From Ruminococcaceae bacterium UBA5408 (GTDB lineage: Bacteria > Bacillota > Clostridia > Oscillospirales > Acutalibacteraceae), in NCBI GenBank assembly GCA_002407645.1, contig DHNU01000027.1, forward strand, positions 49,736-58,305: a stretch of DNA of 8,570 bases, given 5' to 3'. Below are positions 1-6,905 of the stretch, in pieces. A model generated the notes under the pieces. It ran no database searches and was not told where the DNA came from. It worked only from the letters and a program-made list of their open reading frames with translations. Numbering within the stretch: the first letter of the stretch is position 1; each line of letters opens with the position of its first letter. The translations under genes and the position numbers were made by a program.

Positions 1-1107
1 CTTGTTGATATGCATGTTCATCTGCGTGACCCCGGCTTTACAGATAAAGAAGATATTGTATCGGGCTGTAAAGCCGCTGCAGCAGGCGGAGTTACCAGCC
101 TTTTGTGTATGCCGAATACAAATCCCACAGCGGATTGTCCGAAAGTAATAGAGTATATACTAAGTAAGGCAAAAAGTACAGGTATTAATGTTTATCCCGC
201 CGCGGCGATAACGAAAGCACTTAAAAGCGAAGAACTAAATGACTTTGAAGCACTCCGTTCTGCCGGCGCAGCTGCATTAAGCGACGATGGCCGCCCTGTT
301 ATAAACAGCCTGCTTATGGCAAAAGCTATGCAGAAAGCGAATGAACTTAATATGCCCGTCCTTTCCCATTGTGAAGATTTATTTCTTTCTGAGGGCGGAA
401 AGATGAACGAGGGAAAAGTTTCTGAAAAACTTAATGTAAAAGGTGTTCCTGCCGCCGCGGAAGACTGTGGCACTGCAAGGGAAATTGCACTTTCTGCGGC
501 TTACGATGTACCTGTGCATATCTGTCATGTAAGCACGAAAACGTCGGTTGCGCTTATCCGTGATGCGAAAAGACGAGGTGTTAAGGTTACAGCTGAAACC
601 GATCCGCATTATTTTTCGCTTACGGAAGATGAACTTTTAAAACGTGATGCGGATTATCGAATGAGTCCTCCGCTTAGAACGGAAGACGACCGTATTGCTG
701 TAATTAAAGGAATAAAAGACGGCACGATTGACGCCATAGCTACGGACCATGCACCCCATACACCGAAAGAAAAATCCGATTTCTTATCTTCCCCAAACGG
801 AAGTGTTGGAATGGAAACAAGTCTTGCGGCAGGTATTACTTACCTTGTAAATGAGAATTATATTACTTTAAATAGGTTAATAGAGCTTATGAGCTGTACA
901 CCGGCAAGATTGCTGAATATAAACGCAGGTACGATAAGTGAGGGCGCTCCTGCTGATTTAGTTTTATTCAGCACCGACGAAAAATGGATTGTAGATATAA
1001 ATAAACTTCATGGAAAAAGCAAAAATGCCTTATTTAAAGGCAAAGAACTTTCAGGAAAAGTCAAGCTTACGATTTGCGGCGGAAAAATAGTATTTACCAA
1101 TATGTAA
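1..1107 (+). CDS. pyrC: Dihydroorotase PyrC, 5' end outside the window
   Basis: PyrC is the zinc amidohydrolase that interconverts carbamoyl-aspartate and dihydroorotate, the third step of cytosolic UMP synthesis. The reading frame is open to base 1 (codons Leu-Val-Asp before the Met at base 10), so the gene begins upstream; about 45-55 N-terminal residues seem missing against the roughly 425-residue family length. Counting from that Met, visible motifs are the metal-binding HVHLRDPG (2-9), MPNTNP (34-39), SHCED (119-123), HICHVST (170-176), TDPHY (197-201, where many relatives have PHH) and ATDHAPH (244-250), all in the order expected for the class I PyrC/allantoinase-like fold. The C-terminal GAPADLVLF-type strand (313-320) is the usual amidohydrolase end. 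It is the first visible gene of the pyr operon, 39 bases before pyrF. The PHY variant leaves slight room for a related amidohydrolase, but the pyr context makes dihydroorotase close to certain. Confidence 0.95.
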   Translation, partial: LVDMHVHLRDPGFTDKEDIVSGCKAAAAGGVTSLLCMPNTNPTADCPKVIEYILSKAKSTGINVYPAAAITKALKSEELNDFEALRSAGAAALSDDGRPVINSLLMAKAMQKANELNMPVLSHCEDLFLSEGGKMNEGKVSEKLNVKGVPAAAEDCGTAREIALSAAYDVPVHICHVSTKTSVALIRDAKRRGVKVTAETDPHYFSLTEDELLKRDADYRMSPPLRTEDDRIAVIKGIKDGTIDAIATDHAPHTPKEKSDFLSSPNGSVGMETSLAAGITYLVNENYITLNRLIELMSCTPARLLNINAGTISEGAPADLVLFSTDEKWIVDINKLHGKSKNALFKGKELSGKVKLTICGGKIVFTNM

Positions 1108-1146
1108 TTAACTATATAATAATTTGATATTAACGGAGGAAACAAG

Positions 1147-2079
1147 ATGGCATTTGACAGATTAATAGAAGGTATTGTAAAACTGCAAAACCCCACAGTA
1201 GCTGGACTTGACCCCAAATTAAACTACATTCCTAATTATATTAAGGAAAGTTCCTTTAAAAAATATGGAGAAACACTTGACGGCGCGGCTGATGCAATTT
1301 TGGAATTCAACAAAGGATTAATTGATGAACTGTGCAAAATTGTTCCCGCGGTAAAACCGCAGTGCGCATACTATGAAATGTACGGCTGGCAGGGAGTTAA
1401 GGCATTATACGATACTATTTCCTACGCTAAGAAAAAAGGTATGTTCGTCATTACTGACGGAAAACGCAACGATATAGGAACAACCATGCAGGCTTATGCC
1501 GCTGCACACCTTGGAAATATTAGTGTGGAAAATAATGAATTTGCCCCTTTCGGTGCTGATGCGCTTACTGTCAATGCTTATCTCGGTTCAGACGGCATTA
1601 ATCCGCTTTTGGATATCTGCAAAGATGGGGATAAGGGCATTTTTGTTCTTGTTAAAACTTCCAATCCGTCATCGGGAGAACTTCAGAACAGGGTGTTCGA
1701 TGACGGAGCAACACTTTACGAAACAGTTGGAAATCTTTGCGAAGAATGGGGACAAAATCTCGAAGGAAAGTACGGATATTCCGGAGTGGGCGCAGTTGTA
1801 GGTGCAACATATCCCAAACAGCTTTTTGAACTCCGTAATAAATTAAAACATACATTTTTCCTCGTACCGGGTTACGGCGCACAGGGCGGAGGCGCAAAGG
1901 ACGTAGCGCCTGCTTTTGATTCAAACGGCCTTGGCGCGGTTATAAATGCTTCCCGTTCAATTATGTGTGCATGGCAGAAAACAGGTGCCGACGAAAAAGA
2001 TTATGCAAAAGCTGCCGCACAAGAGGCAGTAAATATGCGTGACTGCATTTCAAAAGAAATCGGCAAGATTTCATTATAA
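1147..2079 (+). CDS. pyrF: Orotidine 5'-phosphate decarboxylase PyrF (long type)
   Basis: PyrF decarboxylates OMP to UMP, the last step of the pathway, in the cytosol. The 310-residue product is the longer subfamily of OMP decarboxylase (about 270-310 residues) rather than the 230-240-residue E. coli/Bacillus type. The catalytic Lys-Asp signature DGKRNDIG is at residues 104-111 (Lys106, Asp109), the N-terminal GLDP substrate strand at 20-23, the phosphate-binding PGYGAQGG at 241-248 and the NASRSI strand at 267-272. The ATG is set by a GGAGG at 1135-1139, seven bases away. The 39-base gap from pyrC contains TATAAT at 1115-1120 with a weak TTTACC 16 bases upstream; an internal promoter is possible but unsupported otherwise. 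The next gene, pyrK, starts 22 bases after the stop. Confidence 0.95.
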   Translation: MAFDRLIEGIVKLQNPTVAGLDPKLNYIPNYIKESSFKKYGETLDGAADAILEFNKGLIDELCKIVPAVKPQCAYYEMYGWQGVKALYDTISYAKKKGMFVITDGKRNDIGTTMQAYAAAHLGNISVENNEFAPFGADALTVNAYLGSDGINPLLDICKDGDKGIFVLVKTSNPSSGELQNRVFDDGATLYETVGNLCEEWGQNLEGKYGYSGVGAVVGATYPKQLFELRNKLKHTFFLVPGYGAQGGGAKDVAPAFDSNGLGAVINASRSIMCAWQKTGADEKDYAKAAAQEAVNMRDCISKEIGKISL

Positions 2080-2101
2080 TAGATACGGGAGCAGAAAAGA
2101 T

Positions 2102-2869
2102 ATGAAATATGATGTAATGCTCTGTAAAGTTACAGATAAAAAACAATTGACGGCGGATGTATTTGATATAACAGTATCAGCCGGCGATATTGCTTTAAAT
2201 GCGAAGCCCGGCCAATTTGCACATATATATATTCCCGGAAAAACCCTGCGCCGCCCTATATCAATTTGTGAAATTAACAGAAAAGAACAAACTTTAAGAT
2301 TTGTTTTTCAAATTCGCGGCGAAGGAACTCAAATGCTTGCCGAAACAAAACGCGGTGATGTGCTTAATATCCTTGCTCCGCTCGGCAACGGCTTTGATTT
2401 GGGCGACACAAACAGAAAAGCTGTTTTTGTCGGCGGAGGTATAGGAGTTCCCCCACTTTTGGAAGCGGCAAAAGCTTTCGGAAATAATGCTGTTGCAGTT
2501 ACGGGATTTAGGAATAAATCCTCAATTATATTAAAAGAAGATTTTGAAAGCAACGGGATTAAAGTGATAATTGCAACCGATGACGGTTCGTACGGTCATC
2601 ATGGTGTTGTTACCGACTGCTTAGAGGATTTAGATTTTGACGTAATTTTTGCCTGCGGCCCTACTCCAATGCTTAAATCTGTATGCAATTATGCTGAAAA
2701 ACGCGGGGCTGAGTGCCAAATATCCCTTGAGGAGCGTATGGCATGCGGAATAGGTGCTTGTCTTGGCTGTGCGTGCAAACTTAGGAAAGACGGACGTGAA
2801 TATTACGGTCATGTCTGTAAAGACGGTCCGGTATTCGATTACAAAAGTGTAGTATGGGAGGGGCGGTAA
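2102..2869 (+). CDS. pyrK: Dihydroorotate dehydrogenase B, electron-transfer subunit PyrK
   Basis: PyrK carries FAD and a [2Fe-2S] cluster and passes electrons from the FMN of PyrD to NAD+, making the class 1B enzyme NAD-linked rather than quinone- or fumarate-linked. The 255-residue product shows the ferredoxin-reductase-like layout: a beta-barrel FAD domain with RRPISI at 50-55, a nucleotide-binding GGGIGVPPL at 111-119, CGPTPM at 185-190, and the cluster ligands Cys215, Cys220, Cys223 and Cys239. Cys225 is an additional cysteine. The frame extends upstream into pyrF, but the ATG at 2102 follows GGGAG (2087-2091) by ten bases and gives the normal family N-terminus. Only one base separates the stop from the pyrD ATG, so the two subunits are probably translated in a coupled way. 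Confidence 0.95.
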   Translation: MKYDVMLCKVTDKKQLTADVFDITVSAGDIALNAKPGQFAHIYIPGKTLRRPISICEINRKEQTLRFVFQIRGEGTQMLAETKRGDVLNILAPLGNGFDLGDTNRKAVFVGGGIGVPPLLEAAKAFGNNAVAVTGFRNKSSIILKEDFESNGIKVIIATDDGSYGHHGVVTDCLEDLDFDVIFACGPTPMLKSVCNYAEKRGAECQISLEERMACGIGACLGCACKLRKDGREYYGHVCKDGPVFDYKSVVWEGR

Positions 2870-2870
2870 T

Positions 2871-3785
2871 ATGGCGGATTTAAGCGTTAACATAGCAGGA
2901 GTAAATTTTAATAATCCAATTATTGCTGCTTCCGGCACATTCGGTTTCGGTCATGAATATAAAGAGTTTTATCCGCTTAATACGCTTGGGGGTATTTCGT
3001 GTAAAGGAATTACTCTTGAGGAGCGTCAGGGAAATCCGCCGCCTCGTATAGCGGAAACTCCGGGCGGAATGCTTAATGCGGTGGGACTGCAAAACCCCGG
3101 TGTGGATTATTTTATAGAAAACGATTTACCATGGCTTAAAAAGCAGGGGACTGTTATTATTGCAAATATTGCGGGAAATACGCCAGAAGATTACTGTATG
3201 ATGGCTGAAAAGCTTTCCGATACAGATGTGGATATGATTGAAATGAACATATCATGCCCAAATGTAAGACAAGGCGGTGTACAGTTTGGGACAAGCTGTG
3301 CCGGAGTAGAGAGTATTACGACCTCAGTAAGAAAATTCTGTAAAAAGCCGTTAATGGTTAAATTATCGCCGAATGTAAGCGATATAGCTGAAATAGCCGC
3401 CGCCGCCGAAAGCGCGGGCGCTGATGCGATTTCTATGATTAATACTTTAACAGGCATGAGGATTAATATAAATACTCATAGGCCAATTATTCGAAACAAT
3501 ACAGGCGGACTTTCCGGTCCTGCACTTCTTCCTGTTGCTGTAAGAATGATTTATCAGGCGGCACAGCGTGTAAAAATACCGATAGTCGGTATGGGCGGTA
3601 TATCCAAGTGGGAAGATGCCGTGGAAATCCTTTTGGCGGGTGCATCTGCACTGCAAATAGGTACAGCATTTTTTACAGACCCTTATACGCCCATAAAGGT
3701 TTTAAAAGGGCTTAATCAATATCTCGATAATAATAAAATCTCTCGCGTTACTGAACTTACAGGTAAGGTAATTCCCTGGGATTAA
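2871..3785 (+). CDS. pyrD: Dihydroorotate dehydrogenase B, catalytic subunit PyrD
   Basis: PyrD is the FMN TIM-barrel that oxidises dihydroorotate to orotate, working as a PyrD2-PyrK2 complex. The 304-residue length fits class 1B. The active-site loop NISCPNV at 126-132 carries the catalytic base Cys129, which marks class 1 (class 2 has Ser). Other landmarks are ASGTFGFG at 20-27, the substrate loop containing NAVGLQNPG at 69-77, VKLSPN at 163-168 with the FMN-contacting lysine, GGLSGPAL at 212-219 and the phosphate-binding GMGG at 240-243. The ribosome site GGGAGG lies inside the last codons of pyrK, which points to coupled translation. pyrE, the usual next gene in many clostridial pyr operons, is absent here; a histidine phosphatase follows after 18 bases. 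Confidence 0.96.
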   Translation: MADLSVNIAGVNFNNPIIAASGTFGFGHEYKEFYPLNTLGGISCKGITLEERQGNPPPRIAETPGGMLNAVGLQNPGVDYFIENDLPWLKKQGTVIIANIAGNTPEDYCMMAEKLSDTDVDMIEMNISCPNVRQGGVQFGTSCAGVESITTSVRKFCKKPLMVKLSPNVSDIAEIAAAAESAGADAISMINTLTGMRININTHRPIIRNNTGGLSGPALLPVAVRMIYQAAQRVKIPIVGMGGISKWEDAVEILLAGASALQIGTAFFTDPYTPIKVLKGLNQYLDNNKISRVTELTGKVIPWD

Positions 3786-3803
3786 TATATAGGAGGTTTA
3801 AGT

Positions 3804-4493
3804 ATGACACGAGTTATTTTAGTACGCCATTGTGAGGCGCAGGGAAACACATCCGGTGTTTTTCAAGGAAGTATTGACAGCGATATAAGCGGAAACGGTT
3901 CTACTCAGCTTGACCTTTTAGGCATTCGCTGCCGCAATATGCCTATAGATGTTATTTATTCCAGTCCCTTACAGCGGGCACATAAAACAGCAGAGGCGGT
4001 TAACCGCTATCATAATCTGCCAATTCATACAGACGAACGTCTTAAAGAAATTGACGGCGGTGAATTTGAGGGGAAACATTGGGAAGAACTGCCAGAACTG
4101 TTTCCTGATGAACTTAAAACATGGTACAGTACTCCTTGCGATTTTCAGCCTAAGGGCGGAGAATCAATGAGACATGTTTACGATAGAATGTGGGAAGCTA
4201 TAACAGATATTGTAAAAGAAAACAGCGGCAAGACGATATGTATTGCGTCCCATGGATGTGCAATCCGAAATTTTCTGTGCCGTGCTTTACATAAGCCTAT
4301 TGAAGAAATTAATGATGTTGGCTGGTGCGACAATACTGCAATAAGCATTATTGATTTTGATGATGACCTTAAAAGCGAAGTCGTTTTGATGAACGATGCT
4401 TCTCATTTGACTTCAGAGGTTTCTATTTTTGCCAATCAAACATGGTGGAAACCTGAAACCCAGAAAAAATTTTCTGCACGGAGGAATAAATGA
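3804..4493 (+). CDS. Histidine phosphatase superfamily protein (phosphoglycerate mutase-like)
   Basis: The product (229 residues) belongs to the branch-1 histidine phosphatase family, cytosolic enzymes that use a phospho-histidine intermediate on small phosphorylated metabolites. The N-terminal motif is LVRHCEAQGN at 6-15; the family norm is RHG, so Gly is replaced by Cys10, while catalytic His9 and Arg8 are kept. Arg58 in SSPLQRA, the acid Glu82 in the LKEIDGGEFEG stretch and the second histidine His150 in ASHG complete an intact active site, so activity is expected. The start has a perfect AGGAGG (3791-3796) seven bases upstream. It lies 18 bases after pyrD and overlaps ruvX by four bases (ATGA), so it is cotranscribed. 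The substrate cannot be read from the sequence; the gene could be a nucleotide or sugar-phosphate phosphatase, and a mutase role is unlikely given the length and context. Confidence 0.85.
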   Translation: MTRVILVRHCEAQGNTSGVFQGSIDSDISGNGSTQLDLLGIRCRNMPIDVIYSSPLQRAHKTAEAVNRYHNLPIHTDERLKEIDGGEFEGKHWEELPELFPDELKTWYSTPCDFQPKGGESMRHVYDRMWEAITDIVKENSGKTICIASHGCAIRNFLCRALHKPIEEINDVGWCDNTAISIIDFDDDLKSEVVLMNDASHLTSEVSIFANQTWWKPETQKKFSARRNK

Positions 4494-4915
4494 AGATACT
4501 TGCGGTCGATTTGGGGAAAGCCCGTACGGGACTTGCCATATGCGATGAAAATGAGTGCTTGGCTTCTCCTATTGGGGTAATAAAAGAGTATAATATGAAA
4601 CGGCTTGCAGACGTAATTGGAGAAAAAGCAAAGGAAAATGATGCGCAGCGAATTGTAGTGGGTTTGCCGAGAAATATGGATGGCAGTGAAGGGGAGAGCG
4701 CACAAAATGCTCGCTCTTTTGCCGAAATGCTTAAAACACTTGTAAGTGTACCCGTCGAATTATATGATGAACGCGGTACAACGATTATTGCTCACAGTTA
4801 CCTTAATGAAACAAACACAAGGGGTAAAAAGAGAAAGTCCGTTGTTGATGCCGTTGCCGCAACTATTATATTAGAAGATTATTTAAATTACCGTAAGAAT
4901 AATAAAAATCCTTAA
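4490..4915 (+). CDS. ruvX: RuvX/YqgF family putative pre-16S rRNA nuclease / Holliday junction resolvase
   Basis: RuvX (YqgF, B. subtilis YrrK) is an RNase H-like protein implicated in 16S rRNA 5'-end maturation and described as a putative Holliday junction resolvase. The 141-residue product has the normal length. The first strand VDLGKARTGLA (6-16) carries the acidic Asp7, VVGLPRNMDGSEG follows at about 56-68, then DERGTT at about 93-98, where most relatives have DERLTT or DERFTT, and a C-terminal KSVVDAVAATIILEDYL helix with the conserved Asp. The ATG lies inside the stop of the preceding gene (ATGA overlap), with GGAGG at 4480-4484 as ribosome site. It is the last gene of the pyr-led run; no terminator is immediately downstream, the first clear one being about 220 bases away. 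Confidence 0.92.
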   Translation: MKILAVDLGKARTGLAICDENECLASPIGVIKEYNMKRLADVIGEKAKENDAQRIVVGLPRNMDGSEGESAQNARSFAEMLKTLVSVPVELYDERGTTIIAHSYLNETNTRGKKRKSVVDAVAATIILEDYLNYRKNNKNP

Positions 4916-5131
4916 CGCTCTAAGTTTGTTAAATGATTATAATACTAAAGTAGGTACTGATTTAATATTGGTTCTTTAACAATTGTTAGGTTAAATTAAT
5001 ATTTAATACCTACCCCTAACCCTTCCCATTTTTATTTCAAAGCGAAAATAGGCAGTTTCTGTTAAATGAGGGGGCAGGGGGTGAGAACCTGAGCACCTGA
5101 GCACTTAATATAGAACCTTAAATGAATATAA

Positions 5132-5163
5132 TAAAAAAGTAGGCGCTTTGCGCCTATTTTTTT
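5132..5163 (+). terminator. Intrinsic terminator, possibly bidirectional, after ruvX
   Basis: The stem TAGGCGC/GCGCCTA (5140-5146 with 5150-5156) has a three-base loop, a run of seven T after it and six A before it. This is the first clear terminator after ruvX and can also work on the opposite strand as a backstop for degV transcription. Confidence 0.85.
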
Positions 5164-5212
5164 ATTTAACTATATTTGTATGTTTACAGTACGGATAATT
5201 AATAGCAAATAT

Positions 5213-5252
5213 AAAAATACTCCTTCAGCCGTTTTTCTGAAGGAGTATTTTA
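5213..5252 (-). terminator. Intrinsic terminator of degV
   Basis: A perfect 13-bp stem pairs 5216-5228 with 5237-5249 around an 8-base loop. On the minus strand it is followed by a T-rich tail (TATTTTTAT), about 22 bases beyond the degV stop. The plus strand also ends in ATTTTAT, so it can act in both directions between the converging genes. A separate 7-bp inverted repeat (TAATCGT/ACGATTA, 5255-5274) touches the degV stop codon. Confidence 0.88.
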
Positions 5253-5271
5253 TCTAATCGTAATTTGACGA

Positions 5272-6147
5272 TTAATCTCTGCTGGTTCCAAGGTAAAACA
5301 ATGCAAGTGTTCCCGGCCCCGAATGTGTGCCGATTACCGGACCGATAGGATTGATTTCTATTGATTTAACATTAAGCTTTTTCTTTACTTGCTCTGCAAT
5401 ATATTTTGCGTCATCTAAAGAATCGCCGTGGCTTATAAAAATCATTTGCTTTTCGGGGTCTACTACAGCTTTTTCCATGTGGCGTATCATTGTATCCATA
5501 GATTGACGGCGTCCGCGTACTTTTTCAACAGGAACCAATCGCCCTTCGTTGTCAACATGCAGTACAGGCTTTATTCCCAATACAGTGCCTACCAGAGCAG
5601 CTGTTCCGGAGAGACGCCCGCCGCGTTTTAAATGATTTAAATCGTCAACTGTAAACCAGTGTGCAAGCTTTCTACGGTTTTCAATTAACCAGTTATGTAA
5701 TTCGTCGATGGAAAGTCCCTCTTTTTTCTTTTGCACAGCATGGTAAACCAATAGCCCCTCTCCCATTGATGCAGAAAGGGAGTCAACAGCATAAATTTTT
5801 CTTTCAGGATATTTTTCTGAAAGTTCCTGTGCTACCAAACGGGCATTATTGTAAGTACCGCTAAGCGCTGAAGAAAATGCAATATATATTACATCATTAC
5901 CCGATTTTAAAATAGGCTCAAATATTTCTGAAAATTCAATGGGGGTAATTTGTATTGTTTTTGAAGTTTCACCGTTACGTATTCTGTCATAAAAATCATG
6001 GGAAGATATTTCTCGTTCGTCAGCGTAATTTTGATAAGAGTTTTCTCCAATTGTAAAGACCATTGGAATTACTTCAACTCCCAAATCTTTTATAAGCTTT
6101 GGCGAAAGATCCGAAGTAGAATCAGTTATAATTTTATAATTGTTCAT
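5272..6147 (-). CDS. DegV family fatty-acid-binding protein
   Basis: DegV/FakB proteins bind a free fatty acid and present it to the kinase FakA for phosphorylation; many clostridia have several paralogues, and which lipid this one binds cannot be told. The 291-residue product has the usual length and both lobes: TDSTSDL at 8-14, ITPIEF near 67-72, SSALSGTY at 92-99, the DLNHLKRGGRLS motif at 169-180 and GPVIGTHSGPGTL at 269-281, which contributes to the lipid carboxylate site. The frame is open for 27 more codons upstream, but the ATG at 6147 is preceded by AAGGAG eight bases away and gives the family N-terminus, so the longer start is rejected. The gene is monocistronic, with its own promoter and terminator. 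FakA is not in the window. Confidence 0.93.
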   Translation of the reverse strand: MNNYKIITDSTSDLSPKLIKDLGVEVIPMVFTIGENSYQNYADEREISSHDFYDRIRNGETSKTIQITPIEFSEIFEPILKSGNDVIYIAFSSALSGTYNNARLVAQELSEKYPERKIYAVDSLSASMGEGLLVYHAVQKKKEGLSIDELHNWLIENRRKLAHWFTVDDLNHLKRGGRLSGTAALVGTVLGIKPVLHVDNEGRLVPVEKVRGRRQSMDTMIRHMEKAVVDPEKQMIFISHGDSLDDAKYIAEQVKKKLNVKSIEINPIGPVIGTHSGPGTLALFYLGTSRD

Positions 6148-6175
6148 TTTATCTGCTCCTTTTAATACTTGACCA

Positions 6176-6204
6176 ATTATATAATATTTAATGGTAACTG
6201 TACA
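6176..6204 (-). promoter_or_regulatory. Sigma-A promoter of degV
   Basis: On the minus strand a perfect TATAAT (6176-6181) lies 17 bases from TGTACA (6199-6204), a 4/6 match to TTGACA. Transcription would begin near 6169, about 20 bases before the degV start codon. Confidence 0.7.
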
Positions 6205-6235
6205 CCCACAAAAATAGTAAATTGTCAAAAATCAC

Positions 6236-6266
6236 ATTAAAAAGGCTCCTGAAAATCAGAAGCCTT
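6236..6266 (-). terminator. Intrinsic terminator of the structured RNA
   Basis: The minus-strand stem pairs 6256-6266 with 6242-6252 (AAGGCTTCTGA with TCAGGAGCCTT, one G-U pair, three-base loop) and is followed by TTTAATG, giving a run of five T. It lies about 20 bases after the closing helix of the upstream RNA and just before the degV promoter. Confidence 0.88.
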
Positions 6267-6269
6267 CTG

Positions 6270-6470
6270 TAAATTAATTAAAATCCCGCCTGGCCGTAAG
6301 TGCTGAAATAACCTGCTACCAGTCAGCAGGTGGGTGCAATCCCAATGGTTTCATACTCCCTTCGTCCGGCATAGCCGGGAGGTCTGAAGTCCGCCACCGG
6401 AGTATATGCTCCCTATTAAAAAAACGTAGGGTTATTTTTGCAACGGTCCGCGCACCAGGCAGGCAAATAT
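6270..6470 (-). ncRNA. Highly structured non-coding RNA, raiA-type RNA favoured, 6S RNA the alternative
   Basis: About 200 nt without an ORF directly follow the DUF1292 stop and end in an intrinsic terminator. The GC content is clearly higher than that of neighbouring intergenic DNA. A 9-bp closing helix pairs 6455-6463 with 6285-6293. Inside it are hairpins CCCTA/TAGGG (6427-6431 with 6411-6415), ATACTCC/GGAGTAT (6399-6405 with 6353-6359, enclosing CCGGC/GCCGG at 6374-6378 with 6366-6370), TGGG/CCCA (6341-6344 with 6331-6334) and a 6-bp AGCAGG/CCTGCT arm (6325-6330 with 6312-6317). The loop TTGCA (6335-6339) is complementary to TGCAA (6438-6442), giving a possible pseudoknot. The multibranched, pseudoknotted fold and 200-nt size resemble the raiA RNA class of Firmicutes. 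The 6S RNA is normally a long rod with a central bubble, which fits less well. The identity is from memory of families, not a model search; that it is a structured RNA is much surer than its name. Confidence 0.7.
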
Positions 6471-6473
6471 GAA

Positions 6474-6779
6474 TTATTCTTCGTCTGAATCTTCAGAATC
6501 GTACAGTTCTTCAAAACGGCTTTCAAAAATATCTGCAAGTTTATCGAGCAGTTCTTCGTCTTCAACTTCAGCGAGCTGTTGTTCTCCGTTTTCTTCAACC
6601 GCTTCAAAGATATAATAAATACCCTCCGCGTCAACTTTATCCTGTGGGTTTTCAAATGTTGGCAGCAATGCATAAAAGCATCCGTCTTCATTATCAATTA
6701 CATCCAAAATTTCAAATTCATGCTCTTGATTGTTTTCATCAACCAATGTTATTATATCCGCACCATACTCGTCGTACAC
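6474..6779 (-). CDS. DUF1292 family small acidic protein (YrzB-like)
   Basis: This is a small, very acidic cytosolic protein of about 101 residues with no known activity. The N-terminal strand pattern ADIITLVDENNQEHEFEIL followed by DVIDNEDGCFYALLP matches the DUF1292 family (B. subtilis YrzB), and the tail is rich in Glu and Asp. An ATG at 6788 is in frame, but it directly abuts the ribosome site AAGGAG with zero spacing; the GTG at 6779, nine bases further, has proper spacing and gives the usual family length, so I chose GTG. In many Firmicutes this gene sits next to ruvX; here ruvX lies on the other strand 1.5 kb away, with degV in between. Its stop is within about 10 bases of the closing helix of the structured RNA, so the two may share a transcript. 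Confidence 0.85.
   Translation of the reverse strand: MYDEYGADIITLVDENNQEHEFEILDVIDNEDGCFYALLPTFENPQDKVDAEGIYYIFEAVEENGEQQLAEVEDEELLDKLADIFESRFEELYDSEDSDEE
6498..6526 (-). promoter_or_regulatory. Weak candidate promoter for the structured RNA inside DUF1292
   Basis: On the minus strand TTGAAA (6521-6526) and TACGAT (6498-6503, 4/6 match) are 17 bases apart within the DUF1292 coding sequence. A start near 6491 would yield the structured RNA with about 28 nt of leader. The alternative is processing from a DUF1292 transcript. Confidence 0.3.
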
Positions 6780-6817
6780 AGGGGTCATCTCCTTGCAATT
6801 TATTTGGTTACATACCC

Positions 6818-6846
6818 ATTTTACCTTTACAATTGAATTAAGTCAA
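6818..6846 (-). promoter_or_regulatory. Sigma-A promoter of DUF1292
   Basis: On the minus strand TTGACT (6841-6846, 5/6) and TAAAAT (6818-6823, 5/6) are separated by exactly 17 bases, about 40 bases before the DUF1292 start codon. It diverges from the promoter at 6906-6934. Confidence 0.8.
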
Positions 6847-6905
6847 CAGGAAATTAGTGATACGAAAAAATTCATAAAAAATTTATAAAATTAATCAAAA
6901 ATCTA

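Larger units (their letters stand above)
4916..5271. other. Non-coding gap with inverted and tandem repeats between convergent genes
   Basis: No credible gene is visible. GTAGGTA (4950-4956) can pair with TACCTAC (5007-5013), enclosing a 12-base perfect palindrome TAACAATTGTTA (4977-4988) and the palindrome-like TTAAATTAATATTTAA (4991-5006), so this stretch can fold into a branched hairpin. A C-rich run (5012-5028) faces a G-rich run (5070-5085), able to pair imperfectly. ACCTGAGC is repeated in tandem at 5087-5094 and 5095-5102. The 3' half holds two intrinsic terminators listed separately. It may be a decayed mobile or repetitive element, but no terminal repeats or transposase were found. 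Confidence 0.5.

Noticed and set aside
6270..6470. 6S RNA as the firm identity of the minus-strand RNA.
   Set aside because: I could not fold it as the expected single rod with a central bubble; independent hairpins and a pseudoknot fit better. It is kept as the alternative, not the call.
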